This document shows positions 25,529 through 34,342 of a stretch of DNA of 64,000 nucleotides, one piece after another. The stretch covers positions 7,513 to 71,512 of the forward strand of contig CAJUPU010000013.1 in NCBI GenBank assembly GCA_910588495.1. Reading direction: 5' to 3'. This stretch comes from an uncultured Oscillospiraceae bacterium (lineage in GTDB: Bacteria; Bacillota; Clostridia; Oscillospirales; Oscillospiraceae). The translations under genes were made by a program, and so were the position numbers. Every line of letters begins with the position of its first letter. The first letter of the stretch is position 1. The notes under the pieces are model-generated. The model was given only the letters and a program-made list of their open reading frames with translations, ran no database searches and was not told where the DNA came from.

Positions 25529-25555
25529 GGAAATTTCAGGCCGCGCAAACGCCGG

Positions 25556-26746
25556 TCACAGCTGGCTGCGGTCCTTGAGCCAGCTGGGCAGGGGCCGCAT
25601 CTTGATCCCCGACACGATGCCCATGGCGATGAACAGGGTCAGGGTGGACGAGCCGCCGTAGCTGATGAAGGGCAGGGTCAGGCCGATCACCGGGCCCACG
25701 TACAGCGTCATGGCCACATTGATGATGGTCTGGATCATGAGCATCCCGGCGATGCCCATGGCGATATAGGCGGACATGTGGCTCTTGGCCCGGCGGGACA
25801 CCCACACGCACCGCAGTATGATCAGCAGCAGCACCAGCAGCACCGCGCAGCACCCCACCAGCCCGAACTCCTCGCCGCACACGGCGAAAATGTTGTCGGT
25901 GTGCCGGGCGGGCAGGGTCTCCTTGCTGGGGGTCTGGGTGCGGGTGCCGTGGAGATAGCCCATGCCGGTGAGCTGGCCCGAGCCGATGGCCGCCAGGGAC
26001 TGGTTCTGCTGCCAGCCCTGGCCCCGGGGGTCCAGGTTATTGCCCTTCCAGTGCTCCACCACCACCCGGAAGCGCATGATGCGGTAGTCCGTCCAATATT
26101 CGGTGCGGGGCAGGATGAACTGCCACAAAAACACCAGCATCCCCACCAGGGGCGCGCCCACCCCGATGAACCACCACCTGCTCACCCCGGCCACCCAGGC
26201 CATGACCACGAAGATGAACAGGTAGACGATGACCATGCCCCAGTCCTTGGACAGCACCGCCAGCGACCCGGCAAAGACCCCGGTCAGCACCACATACCTG
26301 ACCAGCGCCGTGAACCGGCCCAGCCCCCGGGGCCGCGCCTTGTCGATCATCCAGGCCAGCACCACGATGAAGGCCAGCTTGGCGATCTCTCCGGGCTGGA
26401 AGCCGGGGAAGCCGGGGATGGGCAGGTAGACCCAGCTCTTGTTGCCGCTGTTGCCCCCCTCGCCGAAGGGATAGATCAGGGCGATCACAAACAGCCCCAG
26501 CAGCAGGAACGCCCACCACCACTTTTCCAGCAGGTATTCGATGTCGATGAAGGTGACCCAGACGTAGGCCACCACCCCCATACACAGGAACATGGCCTGT
26601 TTTTTGGGAAAGCTGTGCAGCGCTTCCATATAGCGGGTGGCGGAGTAGATGAGCACCAGCCCCATGAGGCTGGCGATGATACACAGGACCAGCAGGAGCA
26701 CATCGCCCTTTTTGAAGAATTCCTTGAGTGTGCGGGTCGGATGCAA
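25556..26746 (-). CDS. rodA: SEDS-family peptidoglycan glycosyltransferase (RodA/FtsW/SpoVE type)
   Basis: This polytopic enzyme polymerises lipid II with a partner class B PBP in elongation, division or spore cortex synthesis. The 396 residues have about ten membrane segments. Conserved SEDS stretches are the loop GWQQNQSLAAIGSGQLTGMGY and TDNIFAVCGEEFGLVG with the functional Asp, followed by GPVIGLTLPFISYGGSSTL. The sequence looks closest to RodA, but FtsW/SpoVE cannot be excluded without phylogeny; no PBP gene is adjacent. It is divergent from tsaE across a symmetrical promoter region. Confidence 0.88.
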   Translation of the reverse strand: MHPTRTLKEFFKKGDVLLLVLCIIASLMGLVLIYSATRYMEALHSFPKKQAMFLCMGVVAYVWVTFIDIEYLLEKWWWAFLLLGLFVIALIYPFGEGGNSGNKSWVYLPIPGFPGFQPGEIAKLAFIVVLAWMIDKARPRGLGRFTALVRYVVLTGVFAGSLAVLSKDWGMVIVYLFIFVVMAWVAGVSRWWFIGVGAPLVGMLVFLWQFILPRTEYWTDYRIMRFRVVVEHWKGNNLDPRGQGWQQNQSLAAIGSGQLTGMGYLHGTRTQTPSKETLPARHTDNIFAVCGEEFGLVGCCAVLLVLLLIILRCVWVSRRAKSHMSAYIAMGIAGMLMIQTIINVAMTLYVGPVIGLTLPFISYGGSSTLTLFIAMGIVSGIKMRPLPSWLKDRSQL

Positions 26747-26778
26747 GGCGGGGCCCCCCTTCTAAAAAACTGCAAAAT

Positions 26779-26811
26779 AGTATAGCACGATCGGCCCGAA
26801 TATGCTATACT
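26779..26811. promoter_or_regulatory. Symmetrical divergent promoter region rodA/tsaE
   Basis: AGTATAGCA (26779-26787) and TGCTATACT (26803-26811) form a perfect 9-bp inverted repeat. Each arm carries a TATACT-type -10 box, one facing rodA and one facing tsaE, and the flanks (TGCAAAAT and ATTTGCAAG) continue the symmetry imperfectly. The two promoters overlap back to back, so transcription may be mutually exclusive or jointly controlled. Confidence 0.5.
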
Positions 26812-26888
26812 CATTTGCAAGAGTTTTTGAAATCTTAACACTGGACCGGGGCACCGCCCCCGATCCGGCGCCGGAGGAGCGATCGCGT

Positions 26889-27314
26889 ATGGAATTTGTC
26901 ACCCACAGCCGGGCGGAGACAGAGGCGCTGGGGGCGCGGCTGGCAGACGCCTTGAAAACAGGCCGGGTGGTGGCCTTCACCGGGGACCTGGGGGCGGGCA
27001 AGACCGCCTTCGTGTCCGGCATGGCCCGCTCGCTGGGGGTGGAGGAGCGGGTGACCAGCCCTACCTTCACCATCGTCAACGAGTACGAGGGGAGGCGGCT
27101 GCCCCTGTTCCACTTCGACATGTACCGGCTGGGCAGCGCCGACGAGCTGTTCCACATCGGCTGGGAGGACTACCTGGCCCGAGGAGGCGTGTGCGCCGTG
27201 GAGTGGAGCGAGAACGTGGCCGGGGCCATCGAGCCGGACGCCGTCCGGGTATCCATCCGCCGGGGGGACGGGGACGATGACCGCGTCATCGCCATCGAGG
27301 GGGTGGACCTGTGA
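26889..27314 (+). CDS. tsaE: tRNA t6A ATPase TsaE
   Basis: TsaE is the ATPase needed for multiple turnovers of TsaB-TsaD in t6A37 synthesis. The 141-residue protein has the P-loop GDLGAGKTAFVSG (residues 32-44), the switch-like SPTFTIVNEYEG, FHFDMYRL and the conserved AVEWSEN. The ATG follows GGAGGAG; an in-frame upstream ATG at 26802 falls inside the promoter. It overlaps tsaB by 4 nt (GTGA), so the two are coupled. Confidence 0.95.
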   Translation: MEFVTHSRAETEALGARLADALKTGRVVAFTGDLGAGKTAFVSGMARSLGVEERVTSPTFTIVNEYEGRRLPLFHFDMYRLGSADELFHIGWEDYLARGGVCAVEWSENVAGAIEPDAVRVSIRRGDGDDDRVIAIEGVDL

Positions 27315-28009
27315 AGATCGTGGCGCTGGAGACCTCCGCCGTCACCGCCAGCGCGGCGGTCACCGAGGACGAGCGGCTGCTGGCCCAGTCCTTCCAGAAC
27401 AGCGGGCTGACCCACTCCGCCACCCTGATGCCCATGGTGGCCGGCCTGCTGAAGAACACCGGCCTCACCCTGGACGAGATGGATGTGGTGGCGGTGGCGG
27501 CGGGGCCGGGGTCCTTTACCGGCGTGCGCATCGGCGTGGCCGCCGCCAAGGGGCTGGCCTGGCCGGGGGACAAGCCCTGTGCCCCCTGCTCCACCCTGGA
27601 GTCCATGGCCTGGCAGTGCGCCCATGCGGGGGGAGAGATCTGCGCCGCCATGGACGCCCGGCGCGATCAGGTCTATTGCGCCCGGTTCTGGGCGGAAAAG
27701 GGGGAGCTGAAGCGGATCACCGAGGACCGGGCCATAGGACTGGCGGAGCTGGCGGAGGAGGTCCGGGCCTCCGGGAGGCCGCAGCTCCTGGTGGGGGACG
27801 GGGCCCATCTGGTCCAGGCGGCGCTGGAGGCCCAGGGCCTGCCCTGCGCCCTCATGCCCCCCCATCTGCTGTACCAGACCGCCTGGGGAGTGGCCCGGTG
27901 CGCCCTGGAGCTGGCCCGAGCGGGCGGGCTGGTGTCCGCCGCCGCCATGGCCCCCAGCTACCACAGACTGAGCCAGGCCGAACGGGAGCGGCTGGGCCGA
28001 GCGGAATGA
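27311..28009 (+). CDS. tsaB: tRNA t6A protein TsaB
   Basis: TsaB is the inactive ASKHA paralogue that scaffolds TsaD. The 232 residues have the typical N-terminus MKIVALETSAVTASAAV and the signature VAAGPGSFTGVRIGVAAAKGLAW. The start is GTG overlapping the tsaE stop. In many Firmicutes tsaE-tsaB-rimI-tsaD are contiguous; here no rimI follows and tsaD is at the far end of the window. The gene ends at its own terminator. Confidence 0.94.
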   Translation: MKIVALETSAVTASAAVTEDERLLAQSFQNSGLTHSATLMPMVAGLLKNTGLTLDEMDVVAVAAGPGSFTGVRIGVAAAKGLAWPGDKPCAPCSTLESMAWQCAHAGGEICAAMDARRDQVYCARFWAEKGELKRITEDRAIGLAELAEEVRASGRPQLLVGDGAHLVQAALEAQGLPCALMPPHLLYQTAWGVARCALELARAGGLVSAAAMAPSYHRLSQAERERLGRAE

Positions 28010-28011
28010 GC

Positions 28012-28043
28012 AAAGGAGCGCTGGACACCCAGCGCTCCTTTTT
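28012..28043 (+). terminator. Terminator of tsaEB
   Basis: AAAGGAGCGCTGG pairs with its complement around the loop ACA(C), followed by TTTTT. Confidence 0.88.
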
Positions 28044-28052
28044 CCGTCCCGC

Positions 28053-28151
28053 TCAGAAATAGAACAGGTCCTCGAACTTCTTGTCCAGGGCCACGCACAG
28101 GATCAGCGCCAGCTTGGCGGTGGAGTCGAACGGTCCTGTCCCGAAGCGGCA
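28053..28151 (-). pseudogene. Relic of an XRE-type helix-turn-helix regulator (C-terminal end only)
   Basis: Read on the minus strand, the frame ending in TGA gives FDSTAKLALILCVALDKKFE followed by DLFYF. This closely resembles the last helices of small XRE regulators (NPSLKLAL..CKALDKKFEDLFYF type). No upstream HTH core or start codon remains in this frame; the sequence before it (CRFGTGP) is only partly alignable and the neighbouring DUF1643 gene ends 18 bp upstream. It is best explained as the surviving tail of a deleted gene. Confidence 0.65.
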
Positions 28152-28169
28152 TCGCGGGATCTGGACCGG

Positions 28170-28790
28170 TCAGTCCAGGCTGTCCAGATACGCCGCCACG
28201 TCGAAGGGCTCCAGGGCGCTGTCCTTCCTCAGATACAGCGGGTGGTGGGGGTGCCCCGCCTTGGTCCGCTTTCCGGCGGAGAACCACTGGGCGCCGCGCG
28301 TCTCCCCCACCGCGATCATGTCCCGAACGCACCGGGGCAGGTAGTCCCGCTTCTCGATCACCGCCCCCCAGGCGGCCCACACCGCCGGGGCGCCCCCCTT
28401 GTCCAGGGACAAGGCGTAGTCGAAGGCCCGCATGTTCTCCGCGTGGAGGGCGGCGTTGCAGCTGCGCTCCATGTCCTCCGGCCGGGTGGCCCGCTGGGCG
28501 TAGACGTTGAACATGATGAAGCTGTCGTAGCCGTTGTGGTGGGCCACCCGCTCCACCGATCTCAACGTGGGGTCCAGCTCGCCGGGGGCGGCGGTGGAGG
28601 GGTTCACCCCGATGCAGATCAGGGGCCGGTCCCCCCGGGTGCCCAGGATGTACCGGTACTCCCCGTAGCGGTTGGGCACATAGAGCCATTTCGTGACGTC
28701 GTAGTCCGGGGAGGGGGCCAGCGCCTCCTCCAGGGCGTCGTCGAACCGGACCAGGTCCAGCAGGGCGGTATCACCGCTTGGAATGTGCAT
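28170..28790 (-). CDS. DUF1643 domain protein
   Basis: A 206-residue cytosolic protein of the DUF1643 family, whose activity is unknown. Family features are PLICIGVNPSTAAPGELDPTLRSV, then the GYDSFIMFNVYAQRATRPEDM block, and the later WAAWGAVIEKRDYL and GHPHHPLYL. DUF1643 proteins are often carried by phages and islands. The relic of an HTH regulator sits immediately downstream. It is divergent from the ArAE-like operon. No function is proposed. Confidence 0.85.
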   Translation of the reverse strand: MHIPSGDTALLDLVRFDDALEEALAPSPDYDVTKWLYVPNRYGEYRYILGTRGDRPLICIGVNPSTAAPGELDPTLRSVERVAHHNGYDSFIMFNVYAQRATRPEDMERSCNAALHAENMRAFDYALSLDKGGAPAVWAAWGAVIEKRDYLPRCVRDMIAVGETRGAQWFSAGKRTKAGHPHHPLYLRKDSALEPFDVAAYLDSLD

Positions 28791-28861
28791 ATGATCACCT
28801 CAAACGACAGTTTAGCACAAGATCCGCGGAAAGGAAAGGCTGTTTTGAGGGCAAACGCCGC

Positions 28862-28890
28862 TTGCGGGGGGGCCTGTATTGTGATATGAT
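28862..28890 (+). promoter_or_regulatory. Promoter of the ArAE-sfsA-SprT operon
   Basis: TTGCGG, 17 bp, TATGAT, 31 bp before the ATG. Confidence 0.6.
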
Positions 28891-28920
28891 AAAAAGGATC
28901 TCAAACGCGGAGGTGTCCCA

Positions 28921-29466
28921 ATGGACCAGCACACGACTCAGCCCATGGCCCCGGAGCACCGGCGGCGCGTTGGGATGCGTATCATCAAAACGGTGGTGGC
29001 GGTGTTCCTGTGCGGGCTGCTGGCCTTTTTGCGGGACAAGTCCGCCCTGTACTCCATGTTCGCCGCCCTGTTCTGCGTCCAAAAGTCGGCGGGCAAGACC
29101 ATCGAATCGTCCATCAACCGGGTGCTGGGCACCCTGGTGGGGGGCGTCGTGGGCGTGCCGACCGTCTACGCCATGGACACGCTGGGCATCCTGCACATCG
29201 ACCTTTTGCGCTATCTGCTGCTGTCCTTGCTGCTGATCCCGGTGATCGAGCTGTGCCTGGTCATGAAAAAGCCGGACATCGCGGGCATGGCCTGCATGGT
29301 GGTCATGTGCCTGGTGGTGGACCCCGGCGACAAGCCCGCCGTTTACTCCATCGAGCGGCTCTTCGAGACGTCGGTGGGCGTGCTGCTGGCCTGCGGCATC
29401 GACGTGCTGCTGCCCCACCAGCCCCTGCCCCAGGACACGCCGGACAAGGGGGAGGACAAGGCATGA
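28921..29466 (+). CDS. Aromatic acid exporter family (ArAE/FUSC-like) membrane protein
   Basis: A 181-residue protein with about four to five membrane segments, resembling the short N-terminal module of ArAE/DUF939 proteins. RIIKTVVAVFLCGLLAFL, YSMFAALFCVQKSAGKTIESSINRVLGTLVGGVVGVP and FETSVGVLLACGIDVLLP are the typical repeats. Short forms lacking the cytosolic domain are common in Clostridia. Its stop overlaps the sfsA start by 4 nt (ATGA). Substrate unknown; export of organic or aromatic acids is the family expectation. Confidence 0.82.
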   Translation: MDQHTTQPMAPEHRRRVGMRIIKTVVAVFLCGLLAFLRDKSALYSMFAALFCVQKSAGKTIESSINRVLGTLVGGVVGVPTVYAMDTLGILHIDLLRYLLLSLLLIPVIELCLVMKKPDIAGMACMVVMCLVVDPGDKPAVYSIERLFETSVGVLLACGIDVLLPHQPLPQDTPDKGEDKA

Positions 29467-30197
29467 TCTACCACGACATCCACCCCGCCCGGTTCCTCGC
29501 CCGGCCCAACCGCTTCATCGCCCAGGTGGAGCTGGACGGCCGGGTGGAGACGGTCCACGTGAAGAACACCGGGCGGTGCAGGGAGCTGCTGCTTCCCGGG
29601 TGCACCGTCTACCTGGAGGGCAGAGCCAATCCCGCCCGCAAGACGAGATACGACCTGGTGGCGGTGGAGAAGGTCCGGCCCGGCCTGCCGCCCCTCTTCA
29701 TCAACATGGACGCCCAGGCCCCCAACAAGGTGTTCGCCCAATGGATGGAGGCGGGACAGGGGGAGGCGCTGGGCCTGCCCCGGCCCACCCTGCTGCGGCC
29801 GGAGAAAACTTGGGGAAATTCTCGATTCGATTTCTACTGGGAGTTGTCGGAGGCGGGCCGCAGCCGCCAGGGCTTCGTGGAGGTCAAAGGCTGCACCCTG
29901 GAGGAAAATGGGCTGGCCCTCTTCCCCGACGCCCCTACCCAGCGGGGGGTGAAGCACCTTCGGGAGCTCATGGCCTGCCGGGCGGCGGGATATGAGGCGG
30001 CGGTGTGCGTGGTGATCCAGATGACGGGGATGACCGCCTTCTCCCCCAACGACCGCACCCACCCGGAATTCGGCGCCGCCCTGCGGGAGGCGGCCGCCGC
30101 CGGGGTGAAGGTGCTGGCGGTGGAGTGCGCCGCCGCGCCCTGCTCCCTGACCATGACCAGGCCCGTCCCCGTGGATCTGTCAAGGAGGGAGCCATGA
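29463..30197 (+). CDS. sfsA: SfsA family DNA-binding/nuclease-like protein
   Basis: The 244-residue protein matches SfsA: ARFLARPNRFIAQVELDG at the N-terminus, VHVKNTGRCRELLLPGCTVYL, and the PD-(D/E)XK-like region SRFDFYWEL then GFVEVKGCTLEENGLALFPDAPTQRGVKHL. SfsA was linked to maltose metabolism in E. coli, but its structure suggests a nucleic-acid role; the true function is unresolved. It is tightly coupled: the ATG overlaps the upstream stop and its own stop overlaps the next ATG. Confidence 0.93.
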   Translation: MIYHDIHPARFLARPNRFIAQVELDGRVETVHVKNTGRCRELLLPGCTVYLEGRANPARKTRYDLVAVEKVRPGLPPLFINMDAQAPNKVFAQWMEAGQGEALGLPRPTLLRPEKTWGNSRFDFYWELSEAGRSRQGFVEVKGCTLEENGLALFPDAPTQRGVKHLRELMACRAAGYEAAVCVVIQMTGMTAFSPNDRTHPEFGAALREAAAAGVKVLAVECAAAPCSLTMTRPVPVDLSRREP

Positions 30198-30715
30198 CCC
30201 AGGCGCACATCGACGGCCTGCTGGCCCGGGCCATCGCCCTGGCCCGGGCGGTGCGGATCCCCGTCTCGCCGGACATCTGCCCCCAGGTCCGGCTCAACCG
30301 CCGGGCCAGGACCCGGTTCGGCTGCTGCGTGCGGGGGGACGGCGGCTGCACCATCGAGCTGTCCGCCCAGCTGGCCCGCCAGGGCAGCGAGGAGGCCGTC
30401 TTTCGGGTGCTGGCCCACGAGGTGCTCCACACCTGCCCGGGCTGCGCCAACCACGGGCCCCGGTGGAGGGGCTACGCCCAGCGGATGAACACCGCCTACG
30501 GCCTGGATATCCGGCGCACCGACAGCTTCGACGGCCTGGGGCTGGAGGATGACCGGCCTGTGCGCTGGTGGGTGGTGTGCGCCCGGTGCGGGCGGCGCAT
30601 CCCCAGGATGAAGCGCTCCCCCCTGGTGGACCATCCGGAGCGCTACCGCTGCCCCTGCGGCGGGGCGCTGGCGGTGGAGGCGGCCCTCCCCCAGGCAGAA
30701 AACGGAAAACCGTGA
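30194..30715 (+). CDS. SprT-like zinc metallopeptidase domain protein
   Basis: A 173-residue protein with the zincin motif LAHEVLHTCPGCANH (HExxH plus a third His) and, near the C-terminus, a zinc ribbon (CARCGRRI and YRCPCGG) as in SprT-like proteins. Eukaryotic Spartan relatives cleave DNA-protein crosslinks; for the bacterial members the substrate is unknown. The coupling to sfsA, a nuclease-like protein, is suggestive of a nucleic-acid repair context, but this is inference. It is the last gene of the operon, followed by a terminator. Confidence 0.85.
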   Translation: MTQAHIDGLLARAIALARAVRIPVSPDICPQVRLNRRARTRFGCCVRGDGGCTIELSAQLARQGSEEAVFRVLAHEVLHTCPGCANHGPRWRGYAQRMNTAYGLDIRRTDSFDGLGLEDDRPVRWWVVCARCGRRIPRMKRSPLVDHPERYRCPCGGALAVEAALPQAENGKP

Positions 30716-30720
30716 CGGCA

Positions 30721-30743
30721 GGGGGGCATTTGCCCCCCTTTTT
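30721..30743 (+). terminator. Terminator of the ArAE-sfsA-SprT operon
   Basis: GGGGGGCA/TGCCCCCC with a TT loop and a T-run. Confidence 0.85.
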
Positions 30744-30799
30744 CATAAGTTGTGCCCGAAACAGGCGGAAAAAATCGTTCATTTTTGTGGAGAAAACCT

Positions 30800-30828
30800 T
30801 TGACTCAGCAGGCAAAGCGGGATATACT
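30800..30828 (+). promoter_or_regulatory. Promoter of glycogen phosphorylase
   Basis: TTGACT, 17 bp, TATACT; it leaves a leader of about 105 nt. Confidence 0.8.
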
Positions 30829-30938
30829 TTCCCTGTGGATCGGCAGAGGGGGCCGCCCCTCTCCGCCTCTTGATCGGAAACGTTTTCAGACCCGCCGCCC
30901 CCGGGCGGTGACCGCGGATCAGAAAGGAGAACTTATAC

Positions 30939-33260
30939 ATGGACGTGAAACAACGGATGGTGGAGCTGGCCCAGGCCAAGTACCGCAAGGGACCCGAACA
31001 GTGCACCAATGGGGAGCTCTACCGTGTGCTGCTCCAGCTCAGTCAGGAGCTGGCCCAGGCCCGCCCCGCCCCCGCCGGGGCGCGGAAGCTGTACTACTTC
31101 TCCGCCGAGTTCCTCATCGGTAAGCTGCTGAGCAACGATCTGCTGGCCCTGGGCGTCTTTGACCAGGTGAAGGACGCCCTGGCCGGATGGGGCAGGTCCC
31201 TGTCCGACCTGGAGGAGATGGAGCCCGAGCCCTCCCTGGGCAACGGCGGCCTGGGCCGCCTGGCCGCCTGCTTCCTGGACTCCATCGCCGCCCTGGGCCT
31301 GCCCGGCGACGGCGTGGGCCTCAACTATCACTACGGCCTGTTCCAGCAGAAGTTTGACCACAACAAGCAGAGCGAGCGGCCCAACCCCTGGATCGAGGAC
31401 GAGAGCTGGCTGATCCCCACCGGCGTGGAGTTCCAGGTGCCCTTCGGCTTCGGCGGCGTGAAGGCCAAGCTCTTCGACATCGCCGTCCCCGGCGCCCACA
31501 CCGAGATCGCCAACCGCCTCCACCTCTTCGATGTGGAGCATCCCGCCCCCGCCCCGGAGGAGGGCATCGACTTCGACAAGACCGACCTGCCCGCCCGGCT
31601 CACCTCCTTCCTCTACCCCGACGACAGCGACGAGAAGGGGCGGCTGCTGCGGGTATACCAGCAGTATTTCATGGTGTCCGCCGGGGCCCAGCTGGTGCTC
31701 AAGGAGCTGGAGGAGCGGGGCTTCGATCCCCATTCCATCAGCGAGCACGTGGTGATCCAGATCAACGACACCCACCCCTCCATGGTCATCCCCGAGCTGG
31801 TGCGCCTGCTGGTGGACCGGGGCCTCACCATGGACCAGGCGGTGGAGCAGGTGGCCAAGACCTGCGCCTACACCAACCACACCATCCTGGCCGAGGCCCT
31901 GGAGAAATGGCCCCTGCCCTTCATCGAGAAGGTGGCCCCCCAGCTGGTGCCCATCCTCCGGGAGCTGGACAAACGCTCCCGCGCCGCCCATCCCGACCCC
32001 GCCGTCGGCATCCTCCAGACCCAGGAGCACACCGATAAGGAGGGCAAAAAGACGGTGAGCGAGACCGTCCACATGGCCCACCTGGACATCCACTACGGCT
32101 ACTCCGTCAACGGCGTGGCCGCCCTGCACACCGACATTCTCAAGAGCTCCGAGCTGAAGCCCTTCTGCGACATCTACCCGGAGAAATTCAACAACAAGAC
32201 CAACGGCGTCACCCTGCGGCGCTGGCTGGAGGTGTGCAATCCCCAGCTGGCCGCCCTGCTGGACGAGTGCGTGGGCGTGGAGTGGCGCCGCGACCCCAGC
32301 CGGCTCAACGAGCTGATGGACTTCTACAACGACACCGCCGTGCTGGACAAAATGGTGGCCATCAAGGCGGACAACAAGCGGAAGCTGGCCGGGGAGCTGC
32401 TGCGGACCCAGGGCATCGAGATGGATCCCGAATCCGTGTTCGACATCCAGGTCAAGCGCCTCCACGAGTACAAGCGCCAGCAGATGAACGCCTTGTACGT
32501 CATCCGCAAGTATCTGGACATCAAGGCGGGCAAGGTGCCCGAGCGGCCCGTCACCGTCATCTTCGGCGCCAAGGCCGCCCCTGCCTATGTGATGGCAAAG
32601 CACATCATCCACCTGATCCTCTGCCTGCGCCAGCTGATCGAGGAGGACCCCCAGGTCCGCCCCTGGCTGCGGGTGGTGATGGTGGAGAACTACAACGTGT
32701 CCTGGGCGGAGCGGCTGATCCCCGCCTGCGACATCTCCGAACAGATCTCCCTGGCCTCCAAGGAGGCCAGCGGCACCGGCAACATGAAGTTCATGGCCAA
32801 CGGCGCGGTGACCCTGGGCACCCGGGACGGGGCCAATGTGGAGATCGCAGATCTTGTGGGGCCGGACAACATCTACAGCTTCGGCGCGAGCAGCAACTGG
32901 ATCATCGAGCTGTATGACCAGAAAGCCCGGGACCCCAAGCTGGGCTACCAGTCCGCCGTCTACTACCAGCGCCCGGATGTGAAGCCCCTGGTGGACTTCC
33001 TGCTGGACCCGGCCCTCACCCGTTACGGCGACGCCGACGCGCTGAAGGCGTTGTGGACCGACATCACCGGCAAGGACTGGTTCATGTCCCTGCTGGATGT
33101 GGAGAGCTATATCTCCGCCCGGGACCGGGCGATCCACGACTACGGCGACAAGCCCTTCTGGGCCCGGAAGATGCTGGTGAACACCGCCCGGAGCGGCTTC
33201 TTCTCCAGCGACCGGACTATCGCCCAGTATAACAAGGATATCTGGCACCTGGATCGATGA
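30939..33260 (+). CDS. glgP: Glycogen/alpha-glucan phosphorylase
   Basis: The PLP enzyme releases glucose-1-phosphate from storage or dietary alpha-1,4-glucan. The 773 residues are somewhat shorter than E. coli GlgP/MalP (about 800-815), as usual for clostridial forms. Visible are YYFSAEFLIGKLLSND, PSLGNGGLGRLAACFLDSIAALG, NDTHPSMVIPELVRLLVD, FDIQVKRLHEYKRQQMN, and EASGTGNMKFMANGAVTLGTRDGANVEI with the PLP lysine Lys617. The gene is monocistronic, between its own promoter and terminator; no other glg gene is in the window. Confidence 0.95.
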   Translation: MDVKQRMVELAQAKYRKGPEQCTNGELYRVLLQLSQELAQARPAPAGARKLYYFSAEFLIGKLLSNDLLALGVFDQVKDALAGWGRSLSDLEEMEPEPSLGNGGLGRLAACFLDSIAALGLPGDGVGLNYHYGLFQQKFDHNKQSERPNPWIEDESWLIPTGVEFQVPFGFGGVKAKLFDIAVPGAHTEIANRLHLFDVEHPAPAPEEGIDFDKTDLPARLTSFLYPDDSDEKGRLLRVYQQYFMVSAGAQLVLKELEERGFDPHSISEHVVIQINDTHPSMVIPELVRLLVDRGLTMDQAVEQVAKTCAYTNHTILAEALEKWPLPFIEKVAPQLVPILRELDKRSRAAHPDPAVGILQTQEHTDKEGKKTVSETVHMAHLDIHYGYSVNGVAALHTDILKSSELKPFCDIYPEKFNNKTNGVTLRRWLEVCNPQLAALLDECVGVEWRRDPSRLNELMDFYNDTAVLDKMVAIKADNKRKLAGELLRTQGIEMDPESVFDIQVKRLHEYKRQQMNALYVIRKYLDIKAGKVPERPVTVIFGAKAAPAYVMAKHIIHLILCLRQLIEEDPQVRPWLRVVMVENYNVSWAERLIPACDISEQISLASKEASGTGNMKFMANGAVTLGTRDGANVEIADLVGPDNIYSFGASSNWIIELYDQKARDPKLGYQSAVYYQRPDVKPLVDFLLDPALTRYGDADALKALWTDITGKDWFMSLLDVESYISARDRAIHDYGDKPFWARKMLVNTARSGFFSSDRTIAQYNKDIWHLDR

Positions 33261-33295
33261 GGAGGGGCGCCGCCCTTCGATCGAAACAAGAAAAC

Positions 33296-33337
33296 AAGCG
33301 CTCCGCCTGTCCGATGGACAGGCGGAGCGCTTTGTTT
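33296..33337 (+). terminator. Terminator of glgP
   Basis: A 17-bp perfect stem with loop GAT, followed by TTTGTTTT. Confidence 0.92.
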
Positions 33338-33389
33338 TGGGCTCTGCGGGCCCCGTTTCCCGGGATATCGAATCGTTTTGGGGCCTGCC

Positions 33390-34133
33390 TCACCGGTTAT
33401 CGTCCACGAAGGTCTGGATGTGGACCGCCATCTCCTCCTCCGCCCTCTGGGGGCAGCCCTGGCACACCGCGTCGAAGATCCGGTGGTGCATGTCCAGGAT
33501 GCTCTTGGCCTGCTGTTCGCTGTCCCCCTCCCGCTGGGTCCGAAAGGTGCCCCGGGTGACGGGGTCGCTGAGCTGACTGAGCACCCGGCTCATGATGGCG
33601 GCTACGGTATTCTTCCCGGCGTAGGCCAGCTGGCAGTGGAACTCCGGGTCCAGCGCCAGGAAGCCCTCCCAATCTTTCGCCTGGATGCACTGCTCCATTT
33701 GGTCCAAGATGGACTTCAGCGCGTCGATATCGGATTGGGTCCGGCGCTGGGCGGCCCAGCGGGCCACCGTCACATCATTCTGCATCCGAAACTCTCCCAG
33801 CTCCATCAACGATACCTTGCCCACCTGGAGCATGGCGTCCAGAGACTGCACCACCAGGTCGGTGGAGGGCTGCTGGACCACCGCACCGCTGCCACCGGGG
33901 ACGGTGTGGATAAAGCCGTCCCGCTCCAGCATCCGCAGGGCCTCCCGGATGGTGGGCCGGCTGCGGCCCATCAGGTCCATCAGGGCGCGCTCGGAGGGGA
34001 GCCGGTCCCCCGGCTTGAGCTGTCCGTCGAGGATCAGCCCTTTGACCTGTTCGTAGATCGCCGCGCTGGCCCGCTGGGTCTCCACCGGGCGCAGGAGCTG
34101 GGCGGCCTGGCTGCTGTCTGCCTTTTTCTGCAT
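33390..34133 (-). CDS. FadR-family (GntR) transcriptional regulator
   Basis: The 247-residue protein has an N-terminal winged helix (AIYEQVKGLILDGQLKPGDRLPSERALMDLMGRSRPTIREALRMLE) and a C-terminal FCD ligand-binding domain, with the likely metal ligands in ALDPEFHCQLA and DMHHRIFDAV. FCD regulators usually respond to organic or acyl-CoA-related acids. It is divergent from the 2-hydroxyacyl-CoA dehydratase operon, whose leader carries a perfect FadR-type operator, so it very likely controls that operon. The ATG at 34133 was chosen; upstream in-frame codons have no ribosome site. Confidence 0.92.
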   Translation of the reverse strand: MQKKADSSQAAQLLRPVETQRASAAIYEQVKGLILDGQLKPGDRLPSERALMDLMGRSRPTIREALRMLERDGFIHTVPGGSGAVVQQPSTDLVVQSLDAMLQVGKVSLMELGEFRMQNDVTVARWAAQRRTQSDIDALKSILDQMEQCIQAKDWEGFLALDPEFHCQLAYAGKNTVAAIMSRVLSQLSDPVTRGTFRTQREGDSEQQAKSILDMHHRIFDAVCQGCPQRAEEEMAVHIQTFVDDNR

Positions 34134-34301
34134 GAGCTTATTCCATCTCCAGTCAAAAACAAAATATTTTTGATTTAGTTTAGCACAAATTTTTCTGAAT
34201 CTCAAGGGAACAAACTGCCCTGGCCGCATTTTTCCGCAATAATGGCGCCATTTTAGAAAAGATGCACAAATCAAACGGACAAATTTTTAACGATCTGTGT
34301 A

Positions 34302-34330
34302 TGGACAGAGGCCGCTGCCGCCTCTATAAT
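34302..34330 (+). promoter_or_regulatory. Promoter of the 2-hydroxyacyl-CoA dehydratase operon
   Basis: TGGACA, 17 bp, TATAAT. Confidence 0.85.
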
Positions 34331-34342
34331 AAATCCTAGATA

